A stretch of 64,000 nucleotides of DNA from an uncultured Campylobacter sp. Lineage in GTDB: Bacteria > Campylobacterota > Campylobacteria > Campylobacterales > Campylobacteraceae. Where the stretch lies: positions 1-64,000 of the forward strand of contig NZ_CAJPQR010000009.1 in the NCBI RefSeq assembly GCF_905372745.1. The letters are read 5' to 3'. The translations under genes were made by a program, and so were the position numbers. The number at the start of each line of letters is the position of its first letter. Within the stretch, counting starts at the first letter, position 1. This document shows positions 27,228 to 37,203 of the stretch, one piece after another. Under the pieces are notes generated by a model. The model was not told the origin of the DNA and searched no databases. It was given only the letters and a program-made list of their open reading frames with translations.

Positions 27228-28616
27228 CTACCGCCTCATCTTTCTGCCGATTAGCGCAAAAATCACGATCACGCCGGCAATCATCAGCCCAGCCTTGACG
27301 TAAAACGCCCTCCTCTCGCGCACGGCTTCTGGCGAGCTGGTTTTGAGTCGCACCTTGACGCTAGTGCTGCCCGCCGTTATGCTTAGCGTATCGCCGGCCA
27401 TGCCCTTTAGCTTCACGCTTAGCGTGTTCGTGCCGCTTTGTTTTATTTGCGCTTCGGCAAAACCGGAGACCTTATAAACATAGCGCGTCATTAGGTCGTT
27501 GCAGTCTTTGGGGCGGAAAAATATCTCGTAGGTCTTATCCGCATCCACGCCCAGCACGTCGCCGTCACGCGCGTCAAAATACGGATTTTGCGGAGTTTTG
27601 GTTTTAAAGCTCCATTTTATCTGCTTTACCTGCGCGCCAGTGCTTTGGGCGTTTGCTTGCTCGTAGCTAAAAACCGCCTCGTACTGCACGCCGAAGTCAA
27701 AAACCTCGCGCGAAAAAACCGCAAACTGCCCTTTGCTAAATTTAGAATTTACGTCATTTTTACTCGTGATGACGTGCAAATTTTGAAGTTTTCGCCCGTC
27801 TTTAAATATCTCAAAATCCTTAAATTTTATCTCGCCCACATTTGCGTTAAACTCGATGCTAACGGGATTTGCCGTGATCTTGCACTCGGGGAAGGGATCT
27901 GGGATCTCGCCGCTAAAATATGGCGTCACGGCAGTGGCGTCGGGAAATTTAACGAAAGACTTGCTGGAGCCGGTGAAATTATCAAATTTAGCGTCTTTTA
28001 TTTTTAGATTTTTATCGGCGCAGACGTTGGTATAAAACCGCCCCGCGCCCGTATCGCTCGCACCTCTAGAGCAAAAGGCGTTAAGGCGCGAGTTGCCCAT
28101 TTCAAAGACGAAGGTATTAAATTTATCCTTAGACGCAAGCGCGTAGCCGACCTCATCGACGCTCAAATTTAAAAACGCGAATCGGTGATATATCGCCGAA
28201 AATAGCCCGTCCACCGCCTCTTTAAAGTCGTTTTTATAAGCGATGTTTTCAAGCACTAGAGTTGATTTGTAGCCCACGGCTAGAGCTCTGTCGGCCGGAG
28301 TCGCGCCGCTAAATTTAGCCCGTCCGGCCGTCTCGTCGTGCCCCATGTATTCGTTTTGAGCGCTATAGTCGGCATGGTTTTTGGCGGCTTGGCTTAAAAT
28401 TTGATTTTGTCTTAGGCTGGAGAGTCCGGAGCCTCGGCGGTACTCATTTAGATACGCGACTGCATCGGAGTCCGGAACGAAAGAAAACTCGGGCTGCTTG
28501 GCGGACTTTAGCACGGAATCTTTACCCTGCCCGCCCAAGATATCGCAACCCGCAAGAAAAAAGGCGCAGGCTAAAAGGCTAAATTTAAGCCCGCGTTTTA
28601 CAGAGTAAAATTTCAA
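27228..28616 (-). CDS. CAP/SCP-domain lipoprotein with C-terminal membrane anchor
   Basis: 462 residues. Lipobox FFLAGC near residue 24. Residues of about 55-185 match the CAP (SCP/PR-1) domain: YLNEYRRGSGLSSLRQN, AAKNHADYSAQNEYMGHDE (CAP histidine), LENIAY, and VDEVGYAL. The central and C-terminal parts are beta-rich with several cysteines; the end is a single membrane helix (GLMIAGVIVIFALIG) followed by RKMRR. A lipid anchor at one end and a helix at the other is unusual. Function unknown; bacterial CAP proteins are mostly uncharacterised. Confidence 0.8.
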   Translation of the reverse strand: MKFYSVKRGLKFSLLACAFFLAGCDILGGQGKDSVLKSAKQPEFSFVPDSDAVAYLNEYRRGSGLSSLRQNQILSQAAKNHADYSAQNEYMGHDETAGRAKFSGATPADRALAVGYKSTLVLENIAYKNDFKEAVDGLFSAIYHRFAFLNLSVDEVGYALASKDKFNTFVFEMGNSRLNAFCSRGASDTGAGRFYTNVCADKNLKIKDAKFDNFTGSSKSFVKFPDATAVTPYFSGEIPDPFPECKITANPVSIEFNANVGEIKFKDFEIFKDGRKLQNLHVITSKNDVNSKFSKGQFAVFSREVFDFGVQYEAVFSYEQANAQSTGAQVKQIKWSFKTKTPQNPYFDARDGDVLGVDADKTYEIFFRPKDCNDLMTRYVYKVSGFAEAQIKQSGTNTLSVKLKGMAGDTLSITAGSTSVKVRLKTSSPEAVRERRAFYVKAGLMIAGVIVIFALIGRKMRR

Positions 28617-28635
28617 ATCCTGCGCCCTTTTAAAT

Positions 28636-30213
28636 TTAAGCCTTAGGGCCTGCTTTTGCGTATTCTACGCCCTCTTTTACGTCCTCGTAGCGTTTAAAAT
28701 TCGCCTCAAACATACCCGCTAGTTTATCGCGAGTCGCGATGTATTCGTCCTTGTTCTCCCACGTGTTGATCGGATTTAGCAGCTTCGTCTCGACGCCCGC
28801 AAGCTCTTTTGGGATCGCGAGGTTAAATTTTTCAAAATTTTCAAATTCGCACTTTTTGATACTGCCGTCTAGGATCGCATTTATGCACGCGCGCGTGGCT
28901 TTTATGCTCATTCGCTTGCCCACGCCGTACGCGCCGCCGCTCCAGCCTGTGTTTACGAGATAGACGCTGACGCCATGTTTGTCGATCTTTTCGCCCAGCA
29001 GCTTAGCATAAACGGTCGGATGCAGCGGCATAAACGGCTCGCCAAAGCACGCGCTAAAAGTCGCCACAGGCTCGGTGATACCGCGCTCGGTGCCTGCGAC
29101 TTTGGCCGTATAACCGCTTAGGAAATAATACATCGCCTGCTCTTTGGTTAGCTTTGCGACCGGAGGCAAAACGCCGAATGCGTCGGCGGTTAGGAAGATT
29201 ATGTTTTTCGGATGGCCGCCTGCGGAGCTTGGCTCGTAGTTATCGATATGATAGATCGGGTAGCTGACGCGGGTGTTTTCGGTCTTGCTGCCGTCTTTGT
29301 AGTCCACGACGCCAGCCTCATCCGCGACCACGTTTTCAAGCAATGCGTCGCGCTTGATCGCGGCGTAAATTTCAGGCTCGCTGCTCGGGTCTAAATTTAT
29401 ACACTTCGCGTAGCAGCCGCCTTCGAAGTTAAATATCCCCTCATCGTCCCAGCCGTGCTCATCATCGCCGATTAGCTTGCGGTTTGGATCGGTCGAGAGC
29501 GTCGTTTTACCAGTGCCGCTTAGGCCGAAAAATAGCGCCGTGTCGCCATCTTTGCCCACGTTTGCGGAGCAGTGCATACTTAGCTTGCCCTCAAGCGGCA
29601 GCCAGTAGTTCATCATAGAAAAAATTCCCTTTTTCATCTCGCCGCCGTACCACGTGCCGCCGATAACCGCGACGTTTTCCTCGACGTTAAAGATAACGAA
29701 AACGTCGGAGTTTAGCCCCTGCTCTTTGCACTCTTCGTTTTTGCATTTGCACGCGTTGTAAACGACGAAATCGGGATGAAATTCCGCGAGCTCGCTCTCG
29801 CTTGGACGGATGAACATATTTTTAACAAAATGCGCCTGCCACGCGACTTCGGTTACGAAACGAACCGATTTTTTGCTCTTTTCGCTCGCGCCGCAAAATG
29901 CGTCTTGGATAAAGATTTCCTTGCCGCTTAATTGGGCTTTTGCCTTAGCTAAAAGCTTATCGAAAAGCTCTTTTGAGATAGGCTGATTTACCTTACCCCA
30001 AGCGATGTATTTTTGGCTCGGGTCTTGCTTTACGAAGTACTTATCTTTTGGGCTGCGACCCGTAAAGATGCCCGTATCGACCATAAAAGTGCCGTTACTT
30101 GACACGCGTCCCTCGCCCATCGCCTTTTCAAGCTCAAAAAGCTCGTCGTAGCTTAGGTTGTGGTTGATTTTTTTTATATCTTTAAGACCTAATTTTTCTA
30201 TTTCGTTTACCAT
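28636..30213 (-). CDS. pckA: Phosphoenolpyruvate carboxykinase (ATP)
   Basis: 525 residues, full length. Converts oxaloacetate and ATP to PEP for gluconeogenesis. The P-loop FGLSGTGKTTLSTDP (229-243) and LIGDDEHGW (kinase-2) are intact, as are TGRSPKDKYF (51-60) and the substrate arginine region near FEGGCYAK. It follows pycB by 18 bp in the same direction, so the oxaloacetate supplier and consumer are likely co-transcribed. Confidence 0.97.
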   Translation of the reverse strand: MVNEIEKLGLKDIKKINHNLSYDELFELEKAMGEGRVSSNGTFMVDTGIFTGRSPKDKYFVKQDPSQKYIAWGKVNQPISKELFDKLLAKAKAQLSGKEIFIQDAFCGASEKSKKSVRFVTEVAWQAHFVKNMFIRPSESELAEFHPDFVVYNACKCKNEECKEQGLNSDVFVIFNVEENVAVIGGTWYGGEMKKGIFSMMNYWLPLEGKLSMHCSANVGKDGDTALFFGLSGTGKTTLSTDPNRKLIGDDEHGWDDEGIFNFEGGCYAKCINLDPSSEPEIYAAIKRDALLENVVADEAGVVDYKDGSKTENTRVSYPIYHIDNYEPSSAGGHPKNIIFLTADAFGVLPPVAKLTKEQAMYYFLSGYTAKVAGTERGITEPVATFSACFGEPFMPLHPTVYAKLLGEKIDKHGVSVYLVNTGWSGGAYGVGKRMSIKATRACINAILDGSIKKCEFENFEKFNLAIPKELAGVETKLLNPINTWENKDEYIATRDKLAGMFEANFKRYEDVKEGVEYAKAGPKA

Positions 30214-30231
30214 TTTTCTTCCTTTTTTAGA

Positions 30232-32052
30232 TTAAATTTTCGCTAAAATTTGACCGTTTGCTACGGTTTGTCCCTGCTGTACCTCGATAGAGGTCACGAG
30301 CCCGTCTTTTGGGGCGTTTACGTCTATTTCCATCTTCATGGCCTCTAGCACGAACATCCTTTGTCCCTTTTTCACGCTATCGCCCACTGCGACCAGGATT
30401 TTAAACACGTTTCCGGGAAGCGTGCTTTTCACCGGCTCGCCGCTACCGCCGGTCGTTTTGGCCGGAGAGAGTTCAGGAGGCGGCATGTGCGCTACGCTTG
30501 CGGGTTTTACGCTTTTTATCTCGGCTTTGCCCTCAGCGTCCGCGACCTCGACGTCAAATTTCTTGCCGTTTACGGTGACGCTATATTTTTCGTTTATCGG
30601 AGTTTTCGCGCGAGGGGTCGGCGCGCTAGTTTCACACGCATTTGCGGATTTTTTTCGGATATTTACTTTGCCTTCGCCTTTTAAAAACGCGATGCCTTTT
30701 TCCTTGCACGCCGCAGCGATAAAGATATTTTCCTCGCTAGGCTCGATACCCTCTTTTTTAAGTAGCTCGCGCGTAAATTTAAGCGACTTGCTCTCGTCTT
30801 TGTCCGCGATATCCATGGCGTGTTCTTTAGTCGGTTTTAAGCTTAACTGCTCGCTAGCTAGCTTAACCACGCTCTTATCTGGCTCTACGGGCGTCTTGCC
30901 GAAGTAGCCTAGCACCATTTTACCGTAACCCTCGGCGATCTTTTTCCACGGGCCAAACATTACGTTATTAAACGCCTGCTGGAAATAAAACTGACTCACA
31001 GGCGTCACGCTCGTGCCGTAGCCGCCCTTTTGCACGACTTCGCGCATAGCAAGGATAACTTCTGGAAATTTATCCAAGATATTATTATCGCGCATCATTT
31101 GGGTATTTGCCGTTAGCGCGCCGCCTGGCATCGGGCTAAACGGTATGAGCGGGCTAACCTGCACAGCCTCTGGCGGCAGGAAATAGTCTTTCAAGCACTC
31201 ATTTAGCACGCTTTCGTATTTTAAGATTTTCTCCACGTCAAGTCCGCCCAGATCGTAGTTTTTGCCCTTAACGGCATGTAGCATCGTTAGGATATCTGGC
31301 TGGCTGGTGCCGCCGCTAACCGGGCTTGCGGCTAGATCTATGCCGTCTGCGCCCGCTTCTAGAGCGGCCATATAGCAAGCGACGCTAACGCCTGCGGTTT
31401 CGTGAGTGTGGAGTCTGATGTGAGTGTTTTGCGGGAGGAGTTTTCGAGCCATTTTGATGGTCTCATATACTTTTTGCGGGCTAGAGGTGCCGCTGGCGTC
31501 TTTGAAACAAACGCTGTGATACGGGATGCCCGCGTCTAAAATTTCGCGCAAAATCCGCTCGTAAAACGCCACGTCGTGCGCGCCCGAACAGCCCGCGGGC
31601 AGATCCATCATCGTGACGACCACTTCGTGCTTTAGTCCGTGATGAGCGATACGCTCGCCCGAGTATTTTAAATTTTCCACGTCGTTTAGCGCGTCGAAGT
31701 TTCGTATCGTAGTCGTACCGTGCTTTTTAAAGAGCTTTGCGTGCAGATCGACTAGATCGCGGCTGCCCGTATCTAGCGTCACGGTATTTACGCCACGGCT
31801 TAGGGTTTGCAGGTTTGCCTCGGGCCCGACCGTTTCGCGAAATTTATCCATCATCGCAAACGCGTCTTCGTTTAAGTAAAAATAAAGGCTCTGAAATCGT
31901 GCCCCGCCGCCAAACTCAAAGTGCGTTATACCAGCCTCTTTAGCCGCGCTAACCGCGGGCAAAAAATCAGCCATCGCCACGCGCGCGCCGAAAACCGACT
32001 GAAAGCCGTCTCTAAAGGTAGTATCCATAACGTCTATAAATTTTTTCGCCAT
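30232..32052 (-). CDS. pycB: Pyruvate carboxylase subunit B (biotin-containing)
   Basis: 606 residues. N-terminal carboxyltransferase TIM barrel with DTTFRDGFQSVF (10-21), metal and substrate motif CFKDASG and HTHETAG; then the conserved PYC_OADA domain; a Pro/Thr/Lys-rich linker near 480-545; and a C-terminal biotinyl domain with the target lysine in VLEAMKMEI. Epsilonproteobacteria have two-subunit pyruvate carboxylase; subunit A is not in this window. An oxaloacetate decarboxylase alpha subunit has the same architecture, but pairing with pckA and absence of the membrane beta/gamma genes favour PycB. Confidence 0.88.
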   Translation of the reverse strand: MAKKFIDVMDTTFRDGFQSVFGARVAMADFLPAVSAAKEAGITHFEFGGGARFQSLYFYLNEDAFAMMDKFRETVGPEANLQTLSRGVNTVTLDTGSRDLVDLHAKLFKKHGTTTIRNFDALNDVENLKYSGERIAHHGLKHEVVVTMMDLPAGCSGAHDVAFYERILREILDAGIPYHSVCFKDASGTSSPQKVYETIKMARKLLPQNTHIRLHTHETAGVSVACYMAALEAGADGIDLAASPVSGGTSQPDILTMLHAVKGKNYDLGGLDVEKILKYESVLNECLKDYFLPPEAVQVSPLIPFSPMPGGALTANTQMMRDNNILDKFPEVILAMREVVQKGGYGTSVTPVSQFYFQQAFNNVMFGPWKKIAEGYGKMVLGYFGKTPVEPDKSVVKLASEQLSLKPTKEHAMDIADKDESKSLKFTRELLKKEGIEPSEENIFIAAACKEKGIAFLKGEGKVNIRKKSANACETSAPTPRAKTPINEKYSVTVNGKKFDVEVADAEGKAEIKSVKPASVAHMPPPELSPAKTTGGSGEPVKSTLPGNVFKILVAVGDSVKKGQRMFVLEAMKMEIDVNAPKDGLVTSIEVQQGQTVANGQILAKI

Positions 32053-32161
32053 TTTGCCGCCTTGTCAAATTTCAAAATCGTGCTAATTTTACCTAGTTTT
32101 AGATTAAGTGGATATAATAAAATCAAAGCATTATCACAAAAATGTTTAACGAGGGGAGCAA

Positions 32162-33163
32162 ATGCAAGAGCGCACGCTAGAAGAGCTTTATAAAAAGCTA
32201 AAAGAATTTGATAGATTAGCGGATAAAGAAGAGTTTTTGTTTGACGAGATAAGAGACGCCGTAGGAGCGCAGGATTTGGCGTTTGCCGCGCAAATTTGCG
32301 ACTTTGTTTTAAACGACGATTTTGAAAAATTCGGCGCGTTTCTAAGAACCAGAGCGCTAATGTGGCTCACGGGCTACATCGCGCAAAATTTAAAAGAAAG
32401 CGAATACCCGAATTTTAACGACTTTACGGACTGCCTGTGGAAATTTAAATGGATCGTCTCGGGCGTCGCTCAAAGCTCCGTGATAGAAAAGGAGCTCATA
32501 GACGAGGCAAACGAAGCGATGCTGTTTTACTACGAGCGCATGGAGCTCTCGCTGGCTGCGTACTACAAGGCCTTGATGAATCAAAACATCGACATGGGCG
32601 ATACTAGAGAGGCGAAGGCAAACTACGAGCTGTGGAAAAAGCTAGCCAAAGACGATATGGCCGACTGCGAGGCGTGCGAGGCATCGGGTGAGATCGCGTA
32701 TTTAAATTTTGCCGGCGAGCACGCAGCGGCGCTGGAGCTTGCTGCACCGATACTCTCAGGCGAGCTAACCTGCGGCGAAGTGCCTCACACTACCTACGCG
32801 CCGATACTTTTTAGCATGATTAAAACAGGCAAGATAGAAGAGGCAAAAGCCCTGCTACCCAAGGCCGCGGCGACGATCGAGTCAAATCCTCGCGTCATAA
32901 ACGAGATCGCGCCGCTAATCGAGATCGCCGTTAGGCTGGACGAGCGCGAGACGGCGCTAAATTTGGCGCGCAAGCACTCCGCGGCGATCCTTGATGGCAA
33001 CGACGATCTAAACGACCTGCGATTTTTCATCGCTGTTAGCGCGTTTGGCGACGAGAACGACTACAAGATAGCTGTGGAGATAGCGGGCAAATTTGACGCC
33101 AGAAACGGCAATACCTACTACTCAGACTACCTGAACGAATTTTATGCGGAGTTTGGTTTTTAA
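32162..33163 (+). CDS. Hypothetical alpha-helical (TPR-like) protein
   Basis: 333 residues, highly acidic and helical, with repeated AxxLA-type helix pairs (for example AAALELAAPIL, AKALLPKAAATI, TALNLARKHSAAIL) resembling tetratricopeptide repeats. No signal or membrane segment, so cytoplasmic. Start has a GAGGGG site at about 32153. Divergent from pycB. Function unknown. Confidence 0.75.
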   Translation: MQERTLEELYKKLKEFDRLADKEEFLFDEIRDAVGAQDLAFAAQICDFVLNDDFEKFGAFLRTRALMWLTGYIAQNLKESEYPNFNDFTDCLWKFKWIVSGVAQSSVIEKELIDEANEAMLFYYERMELSLAAYYKALMNQNIDMGDTREAKANYELWKKLAKDDMADCEACEASGEIAYLNFAGEHAAALELAAPILSGELTCGEVPHTTYAPILFSMIKTGKIEEAKALLPKAAATIESNPRVINEIAPLIEIAVRLDERETALNLARKHSAAILDGNDDLNDLRFFIAVSAFGDENDYKIAVEIAGKFDARNGNTYYSDYLNEFYAEFGF

Positions 33164-33805
33164 CTTTTGCTGGTTAAATTTTGCGGATAAATTCGGCAAA
33201 TTTGACCAAGATGAATTCGCTAAATTTTACTCACCGAGACCCGCATCTTTAAGGTTCTAAATTTGGGTTTGTCAAATTTAGCGTCGCACTCTTAAATTTT
33301 TTAAACAAACATGATTGCTTGAAGTCGTCTTGTTTCTTTGTTATAAAGGAGGGGGGGGCTTGAATTACGCTCTGCTTGCAGTTGCGAGGCAAAGCCGAAG
33401 CAAAAGAGCTCCTTAGCGATTTATCTGTTTTTTTTCTTTGGGAGAGGAAGGGGTTTCTACTTACGAAGCGTCGCCCCTTCCTCTCCCATACCCTCTCCAA
33501 CCCCACTGCACGTGAGATGTGGCGACATAGCTTTACTGACGCAAAGCGTCGCGAGCTTAGTAAATTTTGATGGAGTTAAATTTATAAATTTGACTTCAAA
33601 TTTTAACGTAAAACGATAAGGCGAAGTATCTTGTGATGAATTTAAATGTTTTGCTTCCCTTGCGGTCGCAACTGCAAGCAGAAGCGACGAAATTTCCGAC
33701 CGAAGATAGAACACGTAGTTCATCGAGGGAGGAAATTTCTAGCTCATTTAAAGGCGCGCAAGAGACAAGCCTTTACAAAGCAAATTTAAGCTAAATTTTG
33801 TGCCA
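33164..33805. other. 642 bp gap containing inverted-repeat structure and a G8 tract
   Basis: No gene supported. It contains a run of eight G (33351-33358), a perfect 14 bp hairpin (33440-33453 with 33474-33487) and a longer 17 bp inverted repeat (33371-33387 with 33666-33682) enclosing it. The short open frames across it are not credible as proteins. It may be a small non-autonomous repeat element. Confidence 0.55.
33371..33682. repeat. Inverted-repeat unit with nested hairpin
   Basis: Outer arms of 17 bp (33371-33387 and 33666-33682) are exact reverse complements, and similarity extends imperfectly inward to AAGCAAAA about 20 bp further. Inside lies a 14 bp perfect stem (GGGAGAGGAAGGGG with its complement) and a 20 bp loop. 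The arrangement is MITE-like, but no target duplication was found by eye. Confidence 0.55.
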
Positions 33806-35245
33806 TTATTTCCCAGGCCTAGTAAGCTCATAGGCGAAATTTATCTCCTTGCTCTCGTTTGGCTTAAGCGCGAATTTCCACGTCACCCTGCCCTCTTTAT
33901 CCAGTTCGCTCTCTTTGGGGTCGTTTTTCATGCTTACGCTTACGCTCTCATGCGCGCTAACTGGCGCTCGCTCCTGTAAAACCACGTCCCACGCGAGTTT
34001 AGAGCCGTTTTTTACGGTAAATTTATAGCCCTGCGAGATTTTATTTTTCGAGCCGAAAAACGACTCTTTCGTAAATTCGCCGTTATTTTCCTTTTTTACG
34101 ACCACAAGCTCGTTTTTGCCGAAAAACTCCTCGGCCTCCTCGCCCGCAGCGTAGCCTACGTATCTTTTGCCGATATTTACGTCGCCGATTTTAAACTCCG
34201 CGTCCGAGCTCTCTACGCTTCGTTCGGGCTTAAATTTAGCTCTAACGTATGCGTTTGCTCCGCCGTATCCGTCGATAACTAGGTCAAATTTCGCATCAAG
34301 GCTTTGCTTGTCGTAGCTAAAGCTCTTTTCCTCGCCCGCTTTTAGACTTACGTTATCGATGCGCCAAGTATTTGCAAGCTCGTTTTGGACGTTGCTAGCC
34401 TCCGTCTCTTTAGCATAACTATGAGATACTTGCTTTGCCTTTTTCATCGGCGTAACTACGGCTCTATCGTAGGCCTCCATCGCTACCGGAGCCGCTGCTA
34501 GCAGGGGCTCTGCCTTGCCTTCGTACCACGGATAAAAAGGCTCAGGCGTCAAATTTGACGAGTAGTAAAACGGATAAAGCGCGATCGTAAGGTTTGATAA
34601 ATCCGTATCGAGAGGATTTTTTAGGGTCAAATTTTGCGAGATTTCGACCCTGCCTTTTTCGACCAGGGCGGAAATTTTATTTTTTAAATTTACGCTAACG
34701 TCCACCGGATAGGAGATTTTGACCTGTTTTGGATCGCATTCGAATTTAAGGTCAAGTTTTTGAAAATTTACGACCTCTATTTCCAGTTCCTGCATTTTTA
34801 GATTCGCGTCGTTAAGCAGCTTTTTAGCCTGAGAGGCTTCGGCTAGCGCTTTTAGCGTTATATCGTAAAATTTATCCGCATCGGCGCTCAAATTCTCGAC
34901 GCTTTGCTCTTTGAAAGCCGAGAAATTATTTAAAAATTTGTTTTTCGCGTTTAGCGCGCCTACTTTATTTCCCAGCTCCTCAAACTCGTTTTGAGCTTTT
35001 TTAAATTTATCGTATCTTTCGTCTTCTAACGGTTTTGGTTCGTTTAAATTTAGACTGATTAGCTCGCAAGACGCGCTTACGTCGATATCCTCAAGCGCTA
35101 CGAACTCGGGCAAATTTAGACTAAATTCGCTTTTTTGATCGGCGAAGCTTTGATGGATGAAGGACTTGTTTTTGTAGATCTCCAGTAGGTTGCTCTGCGC
35201 GCTAGCCAGCGCGGCAAGCGTCGAGATCAGGGCTATTTTTTTCAT
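33806..35245 (-). CDS. DUF4139-domain exported protein
   Basis: 479 residues with a signal peptide (KKIALISTLAALASA). An N-terminal DUF4140-like strand region is followed by a long helical coiled-coil section (about 85-155) and a C-terminal beta-rich DUF4139 region (VSVNLKNKISALVEKGRVEISQNLTLKNPLDTDL... LYPFYYSS). This family (also seen as mucoidy inhibitor MuiA-like proteins) has no settled function. Transcribed toward the 642 bp gap. Confidence 0.8.
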   Translation of the reverse strand: MKKIALISTLAALASAQSNLLEIYKNKSFIHQSFADQKSEFSLNLPEFVALEDIDVSASCELISLNLNEPKPLEDERYDKFKKAQNEFEELGNKVGALNAKNKFLNNFSAFKEQSVENLSADADKFYDITLKALAEASQAKKLLNDANLKMQELEIEVVNFQKLDLKFECDPKQVKISYPVDVSVNLKNKISALVEKGRVEISQNLTLKNPLDTDLSNLTIALYPFYYSSNLTPEPFYPWYEGKAEPLLAAAPVAMEAYDRAVVTPMKKAKQVSHSYAKETEASNVQNELANTWRIDNVSLKAGEEKSFSYDKQSLDAKFDLVIDGYGGANAYVRAKFKPERSVESSDAEFKIGDVNIGKRYVGYAAGEEAEEFFGKNELVVVKKENNGEFTKESFFGSKNKISQGYKFTVKNGSKLAWDVVLQERAPVSAHESVSVSMKNDPKESELDKEGRVTWKFALKPNESKEINFAYELTRPGK

Positions 35246-35299
35246 TTTTTTCCTTTGGATAAATTTGAAAGATTATAGCCCAAAACGTTAAATTTAAAT

Positions 35300-36625
35300 C
35301 TAGCTCAACAAAATAACGGCAAAAATCGCTAAAACTAAAATTTGCAGTCCGATAAAAGGCACGACGCCTTTGTAGATATCAGAAGTCTTAATCTCCGCGG
35401 GCGCCACGCCTTTTAGGTAAAAGAGACTAAAGCCAAACGGCGGCGTGAGAAACGACGTCTGTAAGTTCATCGCGATAACGATAGCAAAATATAGCGGATT
35501 TATGCCTAAATTTACCGCAATCGGCGCTAAAATCGGCAGCACGATATACGAAATCTCGACAAAGTCTATAAAAAATCCCAGCGCAAAAATCGTAATCATA
35601 GATAAGACGATAAAGCCCCATTTTTCGCCCGGTAAATTCGACATAACTTCTTCAACTATCTCGTCGCCGCCGGTGTAGCTAAACACCATCGAAAACGCCG
35701 TCGCGCCGATAAGGATAGTAAAGACGACGGCCGTGGTTTTTACGCTCTCTTCAAGCGCTTCTTTTAGCATCTTAAACGAAAAAGTTTTATAAAAAACCGA
35801 AAGCAAGATCGCGCCAACGCAGCCAAACGCCGAGCTCTCCGTCGGCGTAGCGATGCCTTCAAATATCGAACCAAGCACCAGCACGACAAGTACTAGCGGC
35901 GGCAAAATAGCAAGGATAGCGTTTAAAATTTGCTTTGATTTAGGCATATCGCTCTCTACTACGACGGGCGGCGCGTAGTCCTTTTTGACGTAAGAGACGA
36001 TGAGGATATAGGCTATATATGCGCCAACAAGCGCAAGACCCGGATATATCGCCTCGCGGAAAAGATCGCCGACCGGTACCGTAAAGACGTCGCCTAGGAT
36101 AATCAAAACGATCGAAGGCGGGATGATCTGCCCAAGCGTACCCGAAGCACAGATAGTGCCGCAGCCTAGAGCTTTGTTGTAGTTGTACTTTAGCATCACG
36201 GGCAAGCTCATAACGCCCATAGCTACGACGCTAGCGCCCACGACGCCCGTAGATGCGGCTAATAGCGCGCCCACTAGCACGGTACTGATCGCCACGCCGC
36301 CGCGAATCTCGCCGAATAAAAATGCCATAGACTCGAGTAGCCTCTCGGCTAGCTTGGTCTTTTGTAAAATAATACCCATAAAAACGAAAAGCGGCACGGC
36401 GATGAGGATTTTGTTTTCCATTATCGAGTAGATGCGGTAAGGCATGAAGTTAAAGGTCTCTTTAAAAATCTCAAGCCCGCCCATAAAGCCGTTACCGTCG
36501 CCAAAGCTCTCGACCATGCCGCCGATGAGTCCGAAAATAACGGCTATCGCGCCAAAGGTAAATGCGACGCTAAAGCCGATAGCAAGCATAAAAAGCGCGG
36601 ATAAAAACATTACTATGCCGGTCAT
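35300..36625 (-). CDS. TRAP transporter large permease (DctM)
   Basis: 441 residues, about 12 membrane segments. Motifs SFGLSLF-like LTPPFGFSLFYLKG near the C terminus and GTLGQIIPPSIVLIILGD in the middle are conserved in DctM subunits. Drives sodium-coupled uptake of an organic acid together with DctQ, whose gene overlaps it by 4 bp. The extracytoplasmic binding protein (DctP) is not adjacent here. Confidence 0.9.
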   Translation of the reverse strand: MTGIVMFLSALFMLAIGFSVAFTFGAIAVIFGLIGGMVESFGDGNGFMGGLEIFKETFNFMPYRIYSIMENKILIAVPLFVFMGIILQKTKLAERLLESMAFLFGEIRGGVAISTVLVGALLAASTGVVGASVVAMGVMSLPVMLKYNYNKALGCGTICASGTLGQIIPPSIVLIILGDVFTVPVGDLFREAIYPGLALVGAYIAYILIVSYVKKDYAPPVVVESDMPKSKQILNAILAILPPLVLVVLVLGSIFEGIATPTESSAFGCVGAILLSVFYKTFSFKMLKEALEESVKTTAVVFTILIGATAFSMVFSYTGGDEIVEEVMSNLPGEKWGFIVLSMITIFALGFFIDFVEISYIVLPILAPIAVNLGINPLYFAIVIAMNLQTSFLTPPFGFSLFYLKGVAPAEIKTSDIYKGVVPFIGLQILVLAIFAVILLS

Positions 36626-37203
36626 TTTCCCTCTCCTTGTTGCGCGGTTTTACTTAAATTTGCGTCAAATTTGCCCGCCTCGCTTAAATTTGAGCGAGCG
36701 TCCAGATAGACGTTTAGCCACTTTATAAAGTATCCGACGCTAAAAAATATAAGTAGCCAGAAGCTAAACGGGATAAAGGCCTTGATAACCCAGCGATACG
36801 GCAAACCGCCAGGATCTGCGCTACCTTCGCCGCTCTCGTACGCCTCTACGACGTAGTCCCAGCTCAGCCACGCGACCAAAAGCGCAAGCGGCAGGATAAA
36901 AAGGATGACGCCCGCCATATTTATAAGCGCCCTTTTCTTTACGCTCATCTTTTCGTAAAATATATCCACTCGCACGTGTGCGTCGTCTTTTAGCGCGTAG
37001 CTCATGCCAAGCAGGATGATGACGCTAAAAAAGTGCCACTCAAGCTCTTGAAGGCCGACGTTGCCGTATTTGAAAAAATATCTCGTCGTGACGTTAAAAA
37101 AAACGTCCGCAATCATCAAAAACATCACGAATATACAGACGTAGCCCACGACGTTACCGAATTTATCGAAAAATCGCTCTACTTTTTTTAAATTTCGTTC
37201 CAT
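36622..37203 (-). CDS. TRAP transporter small permease (DctQ)
   Basis: 193 residues, four membrane helices, with the LQELEWHFFSVIILLGMSYALKDDAHVRVDIFYE signature around residues 51-84 of DctQ proteins (read in part: QELEWH, DAHVRVD). Immediately follows the sodium-dependent transporter gene with no gap, so the four transporter genes at 39884-35300 form one minus-strand operon. Confidence 0.9.
   Translation of the reverse strand: MERNLKKVERFFDKFGNVVGYVCIFVMFLMIADVFFNVTTRYFFKYGNVGLQELEWHFFSVIILLGMSYALKDDAHVRVDIFYEKMSVKKRALINMAGVILFILPLALLVAWLSWDYVVEAYESGEGSADPGGLPYRWVIKAFIPFSFWLLIFFSVGYFIKWLNVYLDARSNLSEAGKFDANLSKTAQQGEGK

Noticed and set aside
33351..33358. Phase-variable G8 tract controlling a gene
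   Set aside because: It lies between genes with no coding frame through it and is far from either gene start; it is kept only as part of the repeat unit.
33249..33723. Open frames in the 642 bp gap
   Set aside because: They run through hairpin arms, lack ribosome sites and have implausible composition; three frames overlap on both strands.
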